DNA of 64,000 nt from Janthinobacterium sp. 67 (lineage in GTDB: Bacteria > Pseudomonadota > Gammaproteobacteria > Burkholderiales > Burkholderiaceae_D), in the NCBI RefSeq assembly GCF_002797895.1, contig NZ_PGES01000001.1, positions 3,658,001-3,722,000 on the forward strand. The letters are read 5' to 3'. This document shows, in pieces, positions 30,215 to 39,850 of the stretch; positions within the stretch are counted from its first letter, which is position 1; every line of letters begins with the position of its first letter. Under the pieces are notes generated by a model. The model saw only the letters and a program-made list of their open reading frames with translations, made no database searches and was not told where the DNA came from. The position numbers were made by a program, and so were the translations under genes.

Positions 30215-31270
30215 CTATGCTCTGGTCGGGCTGCTGGCGCGCAGCATGTCGAGCGCCGTTTGCAAGGCTTGCTCCATGCTGTGGCAATCAGCCAGGCCCA
30301 ACCCTTGCGCGGCCAGGTCCAGCGCCGTGCCGTGGTCGACCGAGGTGCGTATCAGCGGCAAGCCCAGGGTGATATTGATGCCGCGCCCGAAGGTCGCGTA
30401 TTTCAGCACGGGCAAGCCTTGGTCGTGGTACATGGCCAGCACGCAGTCGGCATCGGCCAGGTATTTTTGCTGGAACAGGGTGTCGGCCGGATACGGTCCG
30501 CGCGCATCGATGCCGCGCGCTTGCGCCGCAGCAATCGCCGGGGCGATGACATCGATTTCCTCGCGGCCCAGGTAACCACCCTCGCCCGCGTGCGGGTTCA
30601 GGCCGGTGACGAGGATGCGCGGCGCGGCGATGCCGAATTTCTGTTGCAAATCCGCCTGGAGGATGTCGAGGGTGACGGCCAGGCTGTCCATGGTGATGGC
30701 GGCGGACACGTCCTTCAACGGAAGATGCGTGGTGGCCAGCGCCACGCGCAGGGTCGGCTCGCCATGGCCGGGTTCACCGGCCAGCATCATCACCACTTGC
30801 GGCGTGCCGGTTTTTTCCGCCAGGTATTCCGTATGGCCGGAAAAAGCCACGCCAGCGTCGTTGATCGTGCTTTTTTGCAAGGGCGCCGTGACCATGGCGC
30901 CAAACCAGCCCGCTTCGATGCCTTCCACGGCCGCATCCAGGGTAGCGAGCACGGAGCGCCCGTTTTCCTTGTCCAGCACGCCGGGGATGACGTTGTTCAC
31001 CGTGGGAATATCGATCACGGCCAGGCGGCCGGGGCCGAACTGGGGCAAGCCGCTGTTGCGCACGGCTTGCAGCGACAGCGCCGCCAGCCGGATGTCCGGG
31101 TCGATCAGGCTGGCCGTCAGCGCCAGGAAGGCGGCGTCGCCCAGCAGGATGCAGTTGACCTCATCGCGCATGGCCCAGGCGGCGCGGATTGAAATTTCCG
31201 GGCCGACACCGGCCGGTTCGCCACAGGTAATGGCGATGGCCGGGCGGCGTGCAAGGGGCAAATTACTCAT
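30215..31270 (-). CDS. pdxA: 4-hydroxythreonine-4-phosphate dehydrogenase
   Basis: 351 residues from the ATG at 31270 ([12 protein letters not shown]). Family signatures [12 protein letters not shown], the histidine metal ligands in [10 protein letters not shown] and the segment [12 protein letters not shown], and [13 protein letters not shown]. It performs the third step of the DXP-dependent pyridoxal phosphate pathway. Twenty bases after surA and upstream of rsmA on the same strand. Confidence 0.95.
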   Translation of the reverse strand: MSNLPLARRPAIAITCGEPAGVGPEISIRAAWAMRDEVNCILLGDAAFLALTASLIDPDIRLAALSLQAVRNSGLPQFGPGRLAVIDIPTVNNVIPGVLDKENGRSVLATLDAAVEGIEAGWFGAMVTAPLQKSTINDAGVAFSGHTEYLAEKTGTPQVVMMLAGEPGHGEPTLRVALATTHLPLKDVSAAITMDSLAVTLDILQADLQQKFGIAAPRILVTGLNPHAGEGGYLGREEIDVIAPAIAAAQARGIDARGPYPADTLFQQKYLADADCVLAMYHDQGLPVLKYATFGRGINITLGLPLIRTSVDHGTALDLAAQGLGLADCHSMEQALQTALDMLRASSPTRA

Positions 31271-31289
31271 GCGCAATCAATCAGCGGCA

Positions 31290-32717
31290 TTACTGGTCGT
31301 CCGCGCGGAATTCGACGTAAGCACGGTCACGCACTTCGCGCGCCCAGTTTTCCGTCGCTTCTTCCAGCTTGCGTTCGCGCAAGGCATTGCGGGCGGCGGC
31401 GCGCTGCTTCTCTTTCGATACGTCGTCGCTCTTGCGTTCCAGCACTTCGATCAGGTGGAAGCCAAAGCTCGATTCGATCGGCTGGCTCACCTCGCCCGGT
31501 TTCAGCGCATTCATCGCCGTCTCGAATTCCGGCACGGTGTCGCCCGGATACAGCCAGCCCAGGTCGCCGCCCTTGGCAGCGGAACCGTCGTTCGAGAACA
31601 AGCGGGCCAGGTCTTCGAACTTGGCGGCCTTGTTATCGAGACGCTCTTTCAGTTCCAGCAATTTACGCTTGGCTTCGGCCGCCGACAGGGTCGGCGTCAC
31701 TTTCAGCAGGATGTGGCGGGCATGCGTCTGCTGCACGGCGGCGACGGCTTGCGCCTCGGCGGCGCTGCGGCGGTCCACCAGCTTCAGGATATGGAAGCCC
31801 GTGTTGCTCTTGATGATGGGCGTGATCTGCCCCGGCTTCAATTTCAGCAATTGCTCCGTGAACAGGGGTGGCAGACGGTCGCTCTGGCGCCAGCCGATAT
31901 CGCCGCCGCTCAGCGCATCGCTGGCGTCGGAATAGGTGGCGGCCATCTTGGCGAAATCAGCGCCCGTGCGCAGCTGGCGGCTGACTTCTTCGGCGCGCGC
32001 GCGGCGGGCGGCGATCTGTTCGGGGCTGGAGTTTTCCGGAATGCGCACGAGAATCTGCGCCAGGTTCATCTCGACCTGTTCGCTGGCCGCCGCTTTTTCC
32101 GCTTCCAGGAAGTTATCCACTTCGGAATCGGAAATCTGGATCTTGGCGTCGACTTCGTGCTCGCGCAGGCGCTGCATGATGATTTCATCGCGGATTTCTT
32201 CGCGGAAGGTCGCAAACGGCGTGCCTTCTTTTTCCATCTGGTTGCGCAGTTCTTGCACCGTCATCTTTTGCTGTTCAGCAATACGGCCTATCGCGCGGTC
32301 CAGGGTCAGGTCATCCACGCGCACGCCCATTTCCTTGGCCAGCTGCATTTGCGCACGCTCGACGATCATACGTTCGAGCAATTGACGGCGCAGGTCGGCA
32401 GGGTCGGGAAGCGGTATGTTCTGCGCCTTCATGCGCTGCTCCACGCTCTTGATGCGGGCCGCCACTTCATTGCGCGTGATCACATCATCATTGACGACGA
32501 CGGCGATGGAATCGATGGTCTGGCCACTGCTCGACGCGGGTGGCGTGAAGCCCTTGACCGGTGCTGGGGCGGCGGCAGCGGGCTTGGCCGCAGGAGCTGG
32601 CGCAGCCTGTTGCGCCCAGACACTACTGGTCGTGGCGCCGGAAATGGCGCACAACAAAACCGTTGCAATTTTGAGTTGGTGCATACTGGCATTACGCATA
32701 ATGTGTAGAGCGCTCAT
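31290..32717 (-). CDS. surA: Periplasmic chaperone and peptidyl-prolyl isomerase SurA
   Basis: Up to 475 residues; the exact start is uncertain because ATGs at 32717, 32699 and 32684 all lack a strong ribosome site. A signal peptide (LKIATVLLCAISGATTSSVWA) is followed by a Pro/Ala linker, the SurA N-domain (VVVNDDVITRNEV), and two parvulin domains (QILVRIPEN..., then HARHILLKVTP...). It escorts unfolded outer-membrane proteins to the BAM complex; LptD, encoded just upstream, is a known client. Confidence 0.95.
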   Translation of the reverse strand: MSALHIMRNASMHQLKIATVLLCAISGATTSSVWAQQAAPAPAAKPAAAAPAPVKGFTPPASSSGQTIDSIAVVVNDDVITRNEVAARIKSVEQRMKAQNIPLPDPADLRRQLLERMIVERAQMQLAKEMGVRVDDLTLDRAIGRIAEQQKMTVQELRNQMEKEGTPFATFREEIRDEIIMQRLREHEVDAKIQISDSEVDNFLEAEKAAASEQVEMNLAQILVRIPENSSPEQIAARRARAEEVSRQLRTGADFAKMAATYSDASDALSGGDIGWRQSDRLPPLFTEQLLKLKPGQITPIIKSNTGFHILKLVDRRSAAEAQAVAAVQQTHARHILLKVTPTLSAAEAKRKLLELKERLDNKAAKFEDLARLFSNDGSAAKGGDLGWLYPGDTVPEFETAMNALKPGEVSQPIESSFGFHLIEVLERKSDDVSKEKQRAAARNALRERKLEEATENWAREVRDRAYVEFRADDQ

Positions 32718-32787
32718 GAGTTCGGGTGAATAAAAAAACCGGTTTGTGCCAGCGCCGGGAACACCGGCGGCGGCAACGGTGCCTATC

Positions 32788-35028
32788 TTAACGGAGTGGC
32801 TGGCTCAATGTCTGGTAACCAGGGATGGTTTTTGTAAAAGTTTCCAGGCCATTCGCGCCCAGGCCCAGGCCATTCGACAAGCCCGTCAATTCCAGCTGGA
32901 AGAAGATCGGCGTCGAGACAGTCTTGGTCGTCGTCACGAAACGCTGCGCTCCCATGCGGAACACCCAGCAGTCGCCCTTGTATTCCAGGCCGACCAGGCT
33001 TTCCAGCATGCTGCGATCCTTGATGGAGTAACTGATGCGGCCCACGCCATACAAGCGGTCCGTCAACGGCCATTGCGTCGATACTTCCGCGTTGCGCAGG
33101 ACATCACGCTGAAAACGGTTGCTGAAATTCAATACTTTCTTGGCACCGGGCTGATATTGCAAGGTGTAGTTGTAGCTCATCAGCCTGCGATCGCTGGGAT
33201 TGTACTGCACCAGACTGTCGGCGGTCCAAGTCTCGGACACGCGGCCCGTCGCCGCCAGCAGGATATCCGAACGCGACTGGTTGACGGGCGTCGTCGAATT
33301 GAGCTGCACGCGCTGGTCGGCAAAATAGAAACGCTGGCCGAAGGTCAGGCGCATGCGCTCCGTGCCGTCCGACTGCAGGAAGCGCGAGACGACGGCGGCC
33401 GTGACCTGGTTGGCGTCACCGATACGGTCGCTGCCGACAAAACGGTTTTCCGTGAAGATCTGCGTCAGGTTGAACGTGCCCTCGGCCGTATCAAACTTCG
33501 GAAACTGCGACTGGTCGCGGTACGGCGTGTAAACATAGAACAGGCGCGGCTCCAGGGTTTGCGTGCCGCCCTTGGCGCCGAACAGATTCGTGTCGCGTTC
33601 AAACACCAGGCCGCTGTCGACCGAGAGTGTCGGCACGGCGCGCGTAAACGAGGTCGTCTTGAACAGCAGCGCCTTGGTCCGGGCGTCATTGTCGAGCTGA
33701 TACGCGCTGGCATTGAGCATCAGCTTGGGCGTGATGAAGTAGCCAGGGCGCATGATGGGAAAACTCACCTGCGGCACGGCCACGAGGCGCGAGCCTTGCA
33801 CCAGGGTCGGATGCGCGAAGCGCGTCGCTTCCGCGTCGAAGGTCCAGTCGAAGCCGCCCCAGACGTCGTATTTGCCAGCGTGGAAGTTCACCGCCGGCAA
33901 GCGGTCATACGGGCGCGGCACGACCACGTTGGGATCGGGATCCTGCAGCACCTGGTAATTCTGCACGCGCGCCGTCAGGCTCCAGTCCTCGGTGCGGTAA
34001 TCGGTGCGCAATTCGCGCAGCAACTGGCGCTCGGTGGCGGTGGCGACGGTTTTCGAAAAATCGTTCGGGTAATTATTGTCGGACGCCTCGCGCAAGTCCC
34101 AGCTGTAACTCCAGCCCTTGGCCAGCGCCTGCTCATGCTTGGACTTGATCATGTAGCGGTTGGTCTTGGTCTGCTTGTCGTTAGGCAAGAACTCAAACGA
34201 CGTTTCGCCCTGGTACAGGCCGGCATCCGTCTCGCCCATGTAGCGGCCCGTCGCACCGAGCTGGATGCCGCGCCGCTGGATGTAGCGGGGGAACAGCGTC
34301 AGGTCGCGGTTCGGTGCGATGTTCACGTAGTACGGCATCAGCAACTCGAAACCGTTCTTCGAGGCAAAGCCCGGCGTGGGCGCCAGCCAGCCCGAGCGGC
34401 GCGCGCCCGACAGCGAGAACGAGATACCGGGCGTGCCCAGGATCGGCACGTCCTTGAAATAGATGATGGTCTTGCTGCCGGTGCCCACGTCGCGGCCCGT
34501 ATCGAGGTTCAAGGTGCTCGATTTCAGGTACCAGTCCGGATTCGGCCCTTCGCAAGTGCTGTACGTGCCGTCGATGACATTGGCTTCGTCGGGATTGATG
34601 AAGTCGACGCGCTCGGCCTTGCCCTGGCCGCCGCCCACTGCGAAGCGGTACGTCGGGTTGAGCAGGAAACCCTTGCCGGTATCCATGTTCAGCTTCAAGA
34701 CGTCGCCCGTGTAGTAATCGCCGAAACGCCACATCTTGATATGGCCCTCGGCGTCGAACTGATCTTCAACTTGTTTGTAACAAGCTGTATCGGCCGTCAT
34801 TTTTGTGGTTTTTCCGCGCTCAATCACGACATTCTGGTCGAGATTGACCTCCCTTTCGGGGCGACCGTTCATGCTGTTCGCCGTCATGACGGTGGGCGCG
34901 TCGGGATCTTCAACATGCACCGGACGCGGTGCTTTCTGGGCGTGGACAGGCACCGTCGTGGCGGCGACGAGCGCGCTGATGGCGAAAGCCCAGCGCTGCG
35001 AAGGGGGGGAGGCCGAAAACCAGCTCAT
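32788..35028 (-). CDS. lptD: LPS-assembly protein LptD
   Basis: 746 residues from the ATG at 35028 (MSWFSASPPSQRW); the open frame extends to 35244 but the added residues lack signal-peptide character. Signal peptide ending VPVHA, a periplasmic OstA jellyroll (TADTACYKQVEDQFDAEGHI...), then the large LPS-export barrel. Three cysteines are visible in the mature part (ACYK, STCEG, GDCWV), fewer than the four of E. coli, so its disulfide pattern must differ. With LptE (the gene at 1-546) it forms the outer-membrane LPS translocon. Confidence 0.95.
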   Translation of the reverse strand: MSWFSASPPSQRWAFAISALVAATTVPVHAQKAPRPVHVEDPDAPTVMTANSMNGRPEREVNLDQNVVIERGKTTKMTADTACYKQVEDQFDAEGHIKMWRFGDYYTGDVLKLNMDTGKGFLLNPTYRFAVGGGQGKAERVDFINPDEANVIDGTYSTCEGPNPDWYLKSSTLNLDTGRDVGTGSKTIIYFKDVPILGTPGISFSLSGARRSGWLAPTPGFASKNGFELLMPYYVNIAPNRDLTLFPRYIQRRGIQLGATGRYMGETDAGLYQGETSFEFLPNDKQTKTNRYMIKSKHEQALAKGWSYSWDLREASDNNYPNDFSKTVATATERQLLRELRTDYRTEDWSLTARVQNYQVLQDPDPNVVVPRPYDRLPAVNFHAGKYDVWGGFDWTFDAEATRFAHPTLVQGSRLVAVPQVSFPIMRPGYFITPKLMLNASAYQLDNDARTKALLFKTTSFTRAVPTLSVDSGLVFERDTNLFGAKGGTQTLEPRLFYVYTPYRDQSQFPKFDTAEGTFNLTQIFTENRFVGSDRIGDANQVTAAVVSRFLQSDGTERMRLTFGQRFYFADQRVQLNSTTPVNQSRSDILLAATGRVSETWTADSLVQYNPSDRRLMSYNYTLQYQPGAKKVLNFSNRFQRDVLRNAEVSTQWPLTDRLYGVGRISYSIKDRSMLESLVGLEYKGDCWVFRMGAQRFVTTTKTVSTPIFFQLELTGLSNGLGLGANGLETFTKTIPGYQTLSQPLR

Positions 35029-35535
35029 GAATTGGAAGGGGCAAGCACCATGACAGGCGATTTTTTGATTTGAATCCCTTATTATATGGGAATCTGTGCG
35101 ACACGCCTTAAAGCTCGGGTAGCTGGCCCCGGTCGCAACGTAGCAGTAACGGCTAGCAGCGCAGGAACTGCGCAGGCAAATCACTGGTTTACCAGTGATA
35201 AAACAGTGAGGGGCTCCCCGGAGTACCCATTCTTGGCAAGACAAGACACGCTGCGAGAACGTGGCTTGTCAGTCTTATACGCCCGCCGCATCACCGGCGA
35301 GTAGCTATCCCTTTGCCTGTTTTTGATTACACAAAACATTGAAACTGTAGTTTATTTGCAAAGCTTGTAGATATTTTACATTTGCTTACAATTTTCTATA
35401 TTTCAACAGTTTTCTGCAAGACTCGGTTTTCTCTCAGCCGAGTCATACCCGAGTGAAACTCTTCGATATCTTGTCATGCTTCAGTGTTGCAACTGCTGCC
35501 ATGACCGGATGTACGACCATCTGTCACCTACTTGA
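35029..35535. other. Intergenic region on the 5' side of the group II intron
   Basis: No convincing gene in these 507 bases. Contents: a perfect 20-nt palindrome (ATCACTGGT-TT-ACCAGTGAT, 35180-35199), an AT-rich stretch (about 35320-35410), and a 7-bp hairpin GACTCGG/CCGAGTC (35420-35444) without a T-run. It must hold the divergent promoters of lptD and, before intron insertion, of amgK. Confidence 0.5.
35180..35199. promoter_or_regulatory. 20-nt perfect palindrome
   Basis: ATCACTGGT and ACCAGTGAT flank a TT centre. In the lptD-amgK gap this could be an operator for a dimeric regulator; no specific protein is indicated. Confidence 0.4.
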
Positions 35536-36173
35536 GTGTGCGTCGCCGGTAACGGCGGGGTGCAAAGCCTCAGGGACAACGTACCCCCATTCTTTTTCGG
35601 CAGCCCGGCGTGCGAACGCCTGGCTGGAGACTGCGAGCAGCGATGCGGTCCAGGGGCTAGGTGAGTGCTGCAAGGGCAATGTTATGTGAACCATCGTTTG
35701 AACCCTCGTAAATATTAATAGGCCAAAGCTGCTGACAGGCCTAAACCAAACGTTACGTGGCTGGCTATCTCCGTGGATTCTGGGGATACGTCGTCATTCA
35801 GCCACCGGGGGAAAGATGGGCCCTAAACAGCCAGTCGCGATGTAGCTGTCGCGTCGATATCGTTGGGAACGTGGTAAGCCCGATTCCCTGCCGCTCGATC
35901 AAAGAACCGAGATAGCGGCAAGCAAACCGCAAGGCACGCCCTTGGGGGAGCGGGTAGAGGAGGATGGAGAAAGCGAATGCCGGGCTGTAATGGTCCGGAT
36001 AGGGATTCAAGATTTGTCCCGGCCTGAAAGGGTGCCCACTTCCATCTGGTGTAATAGTCGTCATACGACTGTACTGGCTCCAGGCAGTCATCATTTTCAA
36101 CCACCCCGAAGGGATGCAGCTCACCCTTCGGGGATGCGCTGTGTCTCGTCGGAGCAACTACACGAGGTTCAGC

Positions 36174-37877
36174 ATGAAAGTAACCGCCAGCAGTCTTGCC
36201 GGTTCTGCGTCCTCGCACGTGCCAACCGAATGGGTCGCCATCAACTGGCGGCTCGTACAACGCAACGTGAGAGCCATGCAGCATCGATTAACGAAGGCTA
36301 CACAGGAAGGCGACTGGCGCAGGGCGAAAGCGCTGCAAAGGTGGCTAACCCACTCGTTCAGCGCGAAGGCGCTGGCAGTCAAACGAGTGACAGAGAATCA
36401 AGGCAAACGAACCGCAGGCGTGGACCAGCAGTTGTGGGACTCAGCAACGCAGAAGTTCGCTGCCATTGCGCAGTTGAAGAAACAAGGCTATCGGCCCCTG
36501 CCATTACGGAGGGTCTTTATTCCCAAGTCAAATGGAAAGATGCGCCCACTGGGCATCCCTACCATGCGGGACCGGGCGATGCAGGCGCTTCACCTGCTGG
36601 CCTTGGATCCGGTCTTGGAAACGCTGAGTGATCCCAACTCATACGGGTTTCGCAAAAATCGCTCAACGGCCGATGCGATGTCGCAAATTTTTCTCCAGAC
36701 CTGCCGGAAAGTCTCGGCAACCTGGGTGTTGGATGCGGATATCGAAGGTTTTTTCGACAATATCAACCATCAATGGCTGGTCGACAATGTCTTCATGGAT
36801 AAGTCGATCCTGTCTAAATGGCTGAAATCCGGGGTAATTGACCGGAAGCAATTGATGGCAACCACAGCTGGAACGCCACAGGGCGGCATCATCAGCCCTG
36901 CCCTTGCGAATTGGACGTTGAACGGGCTGGAGACTGAACTGATTGCGCACCTCGGTGCGAAATTCGGCAAGTCAAAGGCAGGCAAGCTCAAAGTCGGTGT
37001 CGTGCGATATGCGGACGATTTTGTCGTTACCAGTGGATCGAAGGAATTGCTGGAAACGGAAATCAGGCCATGGATCGAAGCATTCCTTGCAGTCAGGGGA
37101 TTGCGACTGTCCAGTGCCAAAACCAAGCTCGTGCACATCGATGAGGGCTTCGACTTCCTGGGGTGGAACTTCCGAAAATATTCCGGGACACTACTCATCA
37201 AGCCAAGTAAGAAGAACATGAAAACGTTCTATGAAAAGCTGAGGAAGACGATCAGCGAAAACATCGGGGCGAAGCAGGAGAATCTCATTCGATTGCTGAA
37301 CCCCATGCTGCGGGGCTGGGCGCAATATCACAGCCCTGTAGTCGCCAAGGAGGCGTTTTCGACGATGGAGTCGCTGCTGTACTGGCGGCTTCGTCGCTGG
37401 GCCATGCGCAGGCATCCGAAGAAAACCGACAGTTGGATACGCGACCGATACTGGCGCCCAACCGAGAGTGGAAATCGGGTGTTTGCAGCGGACGTTGTCA
37501 CAAAGAATGGCAATAAGGCCATGAAGGAACTGTACTCGTTACCAGGTACGGCGATTCTGCGCCACACGAAAATCAAGGGCGGCTATCACCCCTACGATCC
37601 GCAATGGGAACTGTACGGCGAAACCCTTCGGCAGGAACGCATGTTGAAAAACATGTCTTACCGGCGTGAGTGGGCCAAGCTCTACCTCGACCAACGTGGC
37701 TTGTGCGCTCTGTGTGGATACGAGATGAACATGGAAACCGGATGGCATGACCACCACATGGAATACCGTGTGGCAGGTGGTTCCGAGGCCCTTGGAAATC
37801 GCGTATTATTGCACCCAAATTGCCATATAAATGTGCACGCAAACGATTTACACGTTGCGAAGCCGGTCCCTGCATAG
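36174..37877 (+). CDS. ltrA: Group II intron-encoded reverse transcriptase/maturase with HNH endonuclease
   Basis: 567 residues from the ATG at 36174 (GAGG upstream). Reverse transcriptase domain with GKRTAGVDQQLW, PLRRVFIPKSNGKMRPLGIP, TPQGGIISPALAN and the catalytic YADDF (279-283); a group II maturase domain (LLNPMLRGWAQYH...); and a C-terminal HNH nuclease with Cys pairs (CALCGYEM ... HDHHMEY ... NCHINVH). All catalytic motifs are intact, so the intron should be able to splice and move. The gene sits in domain IV of the intron. Confidence 0.95.
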   Translation: MKVTASSLAGSASSHVPTEWVAINWRLVQRNVRAMQHRLTKATQEGDWRRAKALQRWLTHSFSAKALAVKRVTENQGKRTAGVDQQLWDSATQKFAAIAQLKKQGYRPLPLRRVFIPKSNGKMRPLGIPTMRDRAMQALHLLALDPVLETLSDPNSYGFRKNRSTADAMSQIFLQTCRKVSATWVLDADIEGFFDNINHQWLVDNVFMDKSILSKWLKSGVIDRKQLMATTAGTPQGGIISPALANWTLNGLETELIAHLGAKFGKSKAGKLKVGVVRYADDFVVTSGSKELLETEIRPWIEAFLAVRGLRLSSAKTKLVHIDEGFDFLGWNFRKYSGTLLIKPSKKNMKTFYEKLRKTISENIGAKQENLIRLLNPMLRGWAQYHSPVVAKEAFSTMESLLYWRLRRWAMRRHPKKTDSWIRDRYWRPTESGNRVFAADVVTKNGNKAMKELYSLPGTAILRHTKIKGGYHPYDPQWELYGETLRQERMLKNMSYRREWAKLYLDQRGLCALCGYEMNMETGWHDHHMEYRVAGGSEALGNRVLLHPNCHINVHANDLHVAKPVPA

Positions 37878-37894
37878 GGACTTTTATTATGCTT

Positions 37895-37928
37895 GAGCCG
37901 TGTGCGGTGAAAGTCGCACGCACGGTTC
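37895..37928 (+). ncRNA. Group II intron domain V
   Basis: A 34-nt hairpin: stem GAGCCGTGTGCG / CGCACGCACGGTTC with the GTGAAAGT-containing loop region. This is the most conserved part of group II introns and holds the catalytic triad. Confidence 0.93.
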
Positions 37929-38001
37929 TTAGGGGGGAGAGCTTCCAGCAATGGGGTTCTCCTACCCTCCGCACCATCAACCCGATTCCACAGGCCGCTT
38001 A

Positions 38002-39069
38002 ATGTCATTCACCCCCAATTCCCCTGCCGCGCCGGCCTCCGCCGACGCTCGCCTGACCCTGTTGAAAGCCTGGTTGGCCCCGCTTAACCTCGTTTCACCC
38101 GATTCCGCCCGCCCCGCTTCCAGCGATGCGAGCTTCCGCCGCTACTACCGTCTCGACGTGCTGCCAGGCAATGCAACATTGCCAGGAAAGACACTGATCG
38201 CCATGGATGCGCCGCCCGAACGCGAAAACGTGCCCGCCTTTGTCAAGGTGGCCGGCTTGCTGAAAGGTGCCGGCGTGTCCGTGCCCGACATCATCGCGCA
38301 AGACCTGGAACAGGGCTTCCTGCTGCTGTCCGACCTGGGCACGACTACCTATCTCGACGCCCTGAACCACGACAACGCCAGCGTGCTGTACGCCGAGGCG
38401 CTGGAATCCCTGATGAAAATCCAGCTGGCCAGCCAGCCGGACGTCTTGCCCGAATTCGACCGCGCCTTCATCCTGCGCGAAATGAATCTGTTCCCGGAAT
38501 GGTTCATCGGCAAGCACCTGGGCGCCACCTTGACGGATGTGCAACAGACCCAGCTGGACAAGGTCTTCGAAGCCATCACGGCGAATATCTTGTCGCAGCA
38601 ACAAGTATTCATGCACCGCGACTACCATTCGCGCAATCTGATGCACATCAACGATGGTTCCCTCCCCAATCCCGGCATCCTCGACTTCCAGGACGCCGTC
38701 TTCGGCCCCGTCACCTACGACATCGCCTCGCTGCTGCGCGACGCGTATATCCAGTGGGACGAGGAACTGGTGCTCGACTGGGTGATCCGCTACTGGCAGC
38801 GCGCCAAGCAACTGGGCTTGCCGGTCAATCCCGACATCGACGCCTTCTACCGCGATTTCGAATTCACGGCCCTGCAGCGCCACCTGAAAATCCTCGGCCT
38901 GTTCGCGCGCCTGAATTACCGCGACGGCAAGGATCTGTACATGGGCGACCTGCCAACCGTGCTCGACTACGTGCGCAAGACGGCCAACCGCTACACGGAA
39001 CTCAAGCCGCTGGTGCGCTTATTGGACGCCCTGGAAAACAAGACTCCGCAAGTCGGTTATACCTTCTAG
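38002..39069 (+). CDS. amgK: Cell-wall sugar kinase AmgK (aminoglycoside phosphotransferase family)
   Basis: 355 residues from the ATG at 38002; the frame opens at 37951 inside the intron end, so the earlier start is not used. APH fold: HRDYHSRNLM (catalytic Asp) and ILDFQDAVFGPVTYDIASLL (metal Asp). AmgK phosphorylates N-acetylmuramic acid at the anomeric carbon for direct recycling to UDP-MurNAc. The next gene is murU, its known partner. Only about 27 bases separate the intron end and this ATG, with no good ribosome site. Confidence 0.9.
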   Translation: MSFTPNSPAAPASADARLTLLKAWLAPLNLVSPDSARPASSDASFRRYYRLDVLPGNATLPGKTLIAMDAPPERENVPAFVKVAGLLKGAGVSVPDIIAQDLEQGFLLLSDLGTTTYLDALNHDNASVLYAEALESLMKIQLASQPDVLPEFDRAFILREMNLFPEWFIGKHLGATLTDVQQTQLDKVFEAITANILSQQQVFMHRDYHSRNLMHINDGSLPNPGILDFQDAVFGPVTYDIASLLRDAYIQWDEELVLDWVIRYWQRAKQLGLPVNPDIDAFYRDFEFTALQRHLKILGLFARLNYRDGKDLYMGDLPTVLDYVRKTANRYTELKPLVRLLDALENKTPQVGYTF

Positions 39070-39130
39070 GCACTTTCCCGCTGCGCGGCCTGACCGCGCA
39101 GCCGACTTACCGAATCAGAAAAGACTATCC

Positions 39131-39850
39131 ATGAAAGCCATGATCTTTGCCGCAGGCCGCGGTGAACGGATGCGTCCGCTCACCGATACCTGTCCCAAAC
39201 CGCTGCTGAAAGTGCGCGGCCGTCCGCTGATCGTCTGGCATGTGCTGAACCTGGTGCGCGCCGGCATCACGGACATCGTCATCAACCATTCGCACCTGGG
39301 CCAGTTGATCGAGGACACCCTGGGCGACGGCAGCGCGTACGGCGCGCGCATCGCATACTCGCCGGAAACCACGCCGCTGGAAACGGCGGGCGGCATCGCC
39401 CAGGCGCGCCACTTGCTGGGCGAGGAACCGTTCCTCGCCATTTCCGGCGATATCTATTGTCCGTATTTCGACTTCAAGCAGGTACTCGACGTGCTGGCCG
39501 ACAAGGACGTGCTGGGCACGCCCTACCCGGCCGACCAGCGCGACATCGCCTGGACCTACCTGGTGCCCAATCCCGACTTCCACCCGAAGGGCGACTTCGG
39601 CCTGACCTTGTTCGCGATTAATAATAAGGACGAGACCAAGTGGACCTTCGCCAACATCGGCGTGTACCGTCCCGAGCTGTTCGACGGCATCGCGCCGGGC
39701 AGCCACGCCAAACTGGGCGATTTGCTGCGCAAGTACGCGGACCAGGGCCGCGTGGGCGGCGAAGTCTATACCGGCGAGTGGACGAATGTAGGCACCCCGA
39801 AGCAGCTCGATGCACTCAATGGCGTCACGGCCAAGGCGCCTGCCGCATGA
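39131..39850 (+). CDS. murU: N-acetylmuramate alpha-1-phosphate uridylyltransferase
   Basis: 239 residues of the nucleotidyltransferase family, with the nucleotide signature MKAMIFAAGRGERMRPLTD at the start and PKPLLKVRGRPLI. It transfers UMP to MurNAc-1-phosphate, by-passing de novo UDP-MurNAc synthesis. The pairing with amgK is the basis for choosing MurU over related sugar nucleotidyltransferases. Its stop overlaps the pepP start. Confidence 0.9.
   Translation: MKAMIFAAGRGERMRPLTDTCPKPLLKVRGRPLIVWHVLNLVRAGITDIVINHSHLGQLIEDTLGDGSAYGARIAYSPETTPLETAGGIAQARHLLGEEPFLAISGDIYCPYFDFKQVLDVLADKDVLGTPYPADQRDIAWTYLVPNPDFHPKGDFGLTLFAINNKDETKWTFANIGVYRPELFDGIAPGSHAKLGDLLRKYADQGRVGGEVYTGEWTNVGTPKQLDALNGVTAKAPAA

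Larger units (their letters stand above)
35536..37974 (+). mobile_element. Group II intron, probable chloroplast-like class, encoding RT/maturase/HNH
   Basis: Ribozyme parts seen: a GUGYG start (GTGTG at 35536), domain I-III RNA of about 640 nt before the ORF, a 34-nt domain V (37895-37928, beginning GAGCCG and ending CACGGTTC with a GTGAAAGT core), and a domain VI stem (37932-37970) with a candidate branch-point A at 37964. Target pairing supports the 5' end: AGGTGA (35659-35664) is an exact complement of the exon TCACCT (35524-35529), and TCAAG in a hairpin loop (36007-36011) complements CTTGA (35531-35535). The 3' end is known only to within several bases; a GTGCG at 35538 is an alternative start. 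Confidence 0.8.

Noticed and set aside
35097..35101. GTGCG as the intron 5' end
   Set aside because: Would give over 1 kb of RNA before the ORF and no matching exon-binding pair was found, while 35536 fits the usual length and pairing.
35453..35689. 78-codon frame in the intron 5' region
   Set aside because: Spans the predicted exon-intron junction and lacks a ribosome site.
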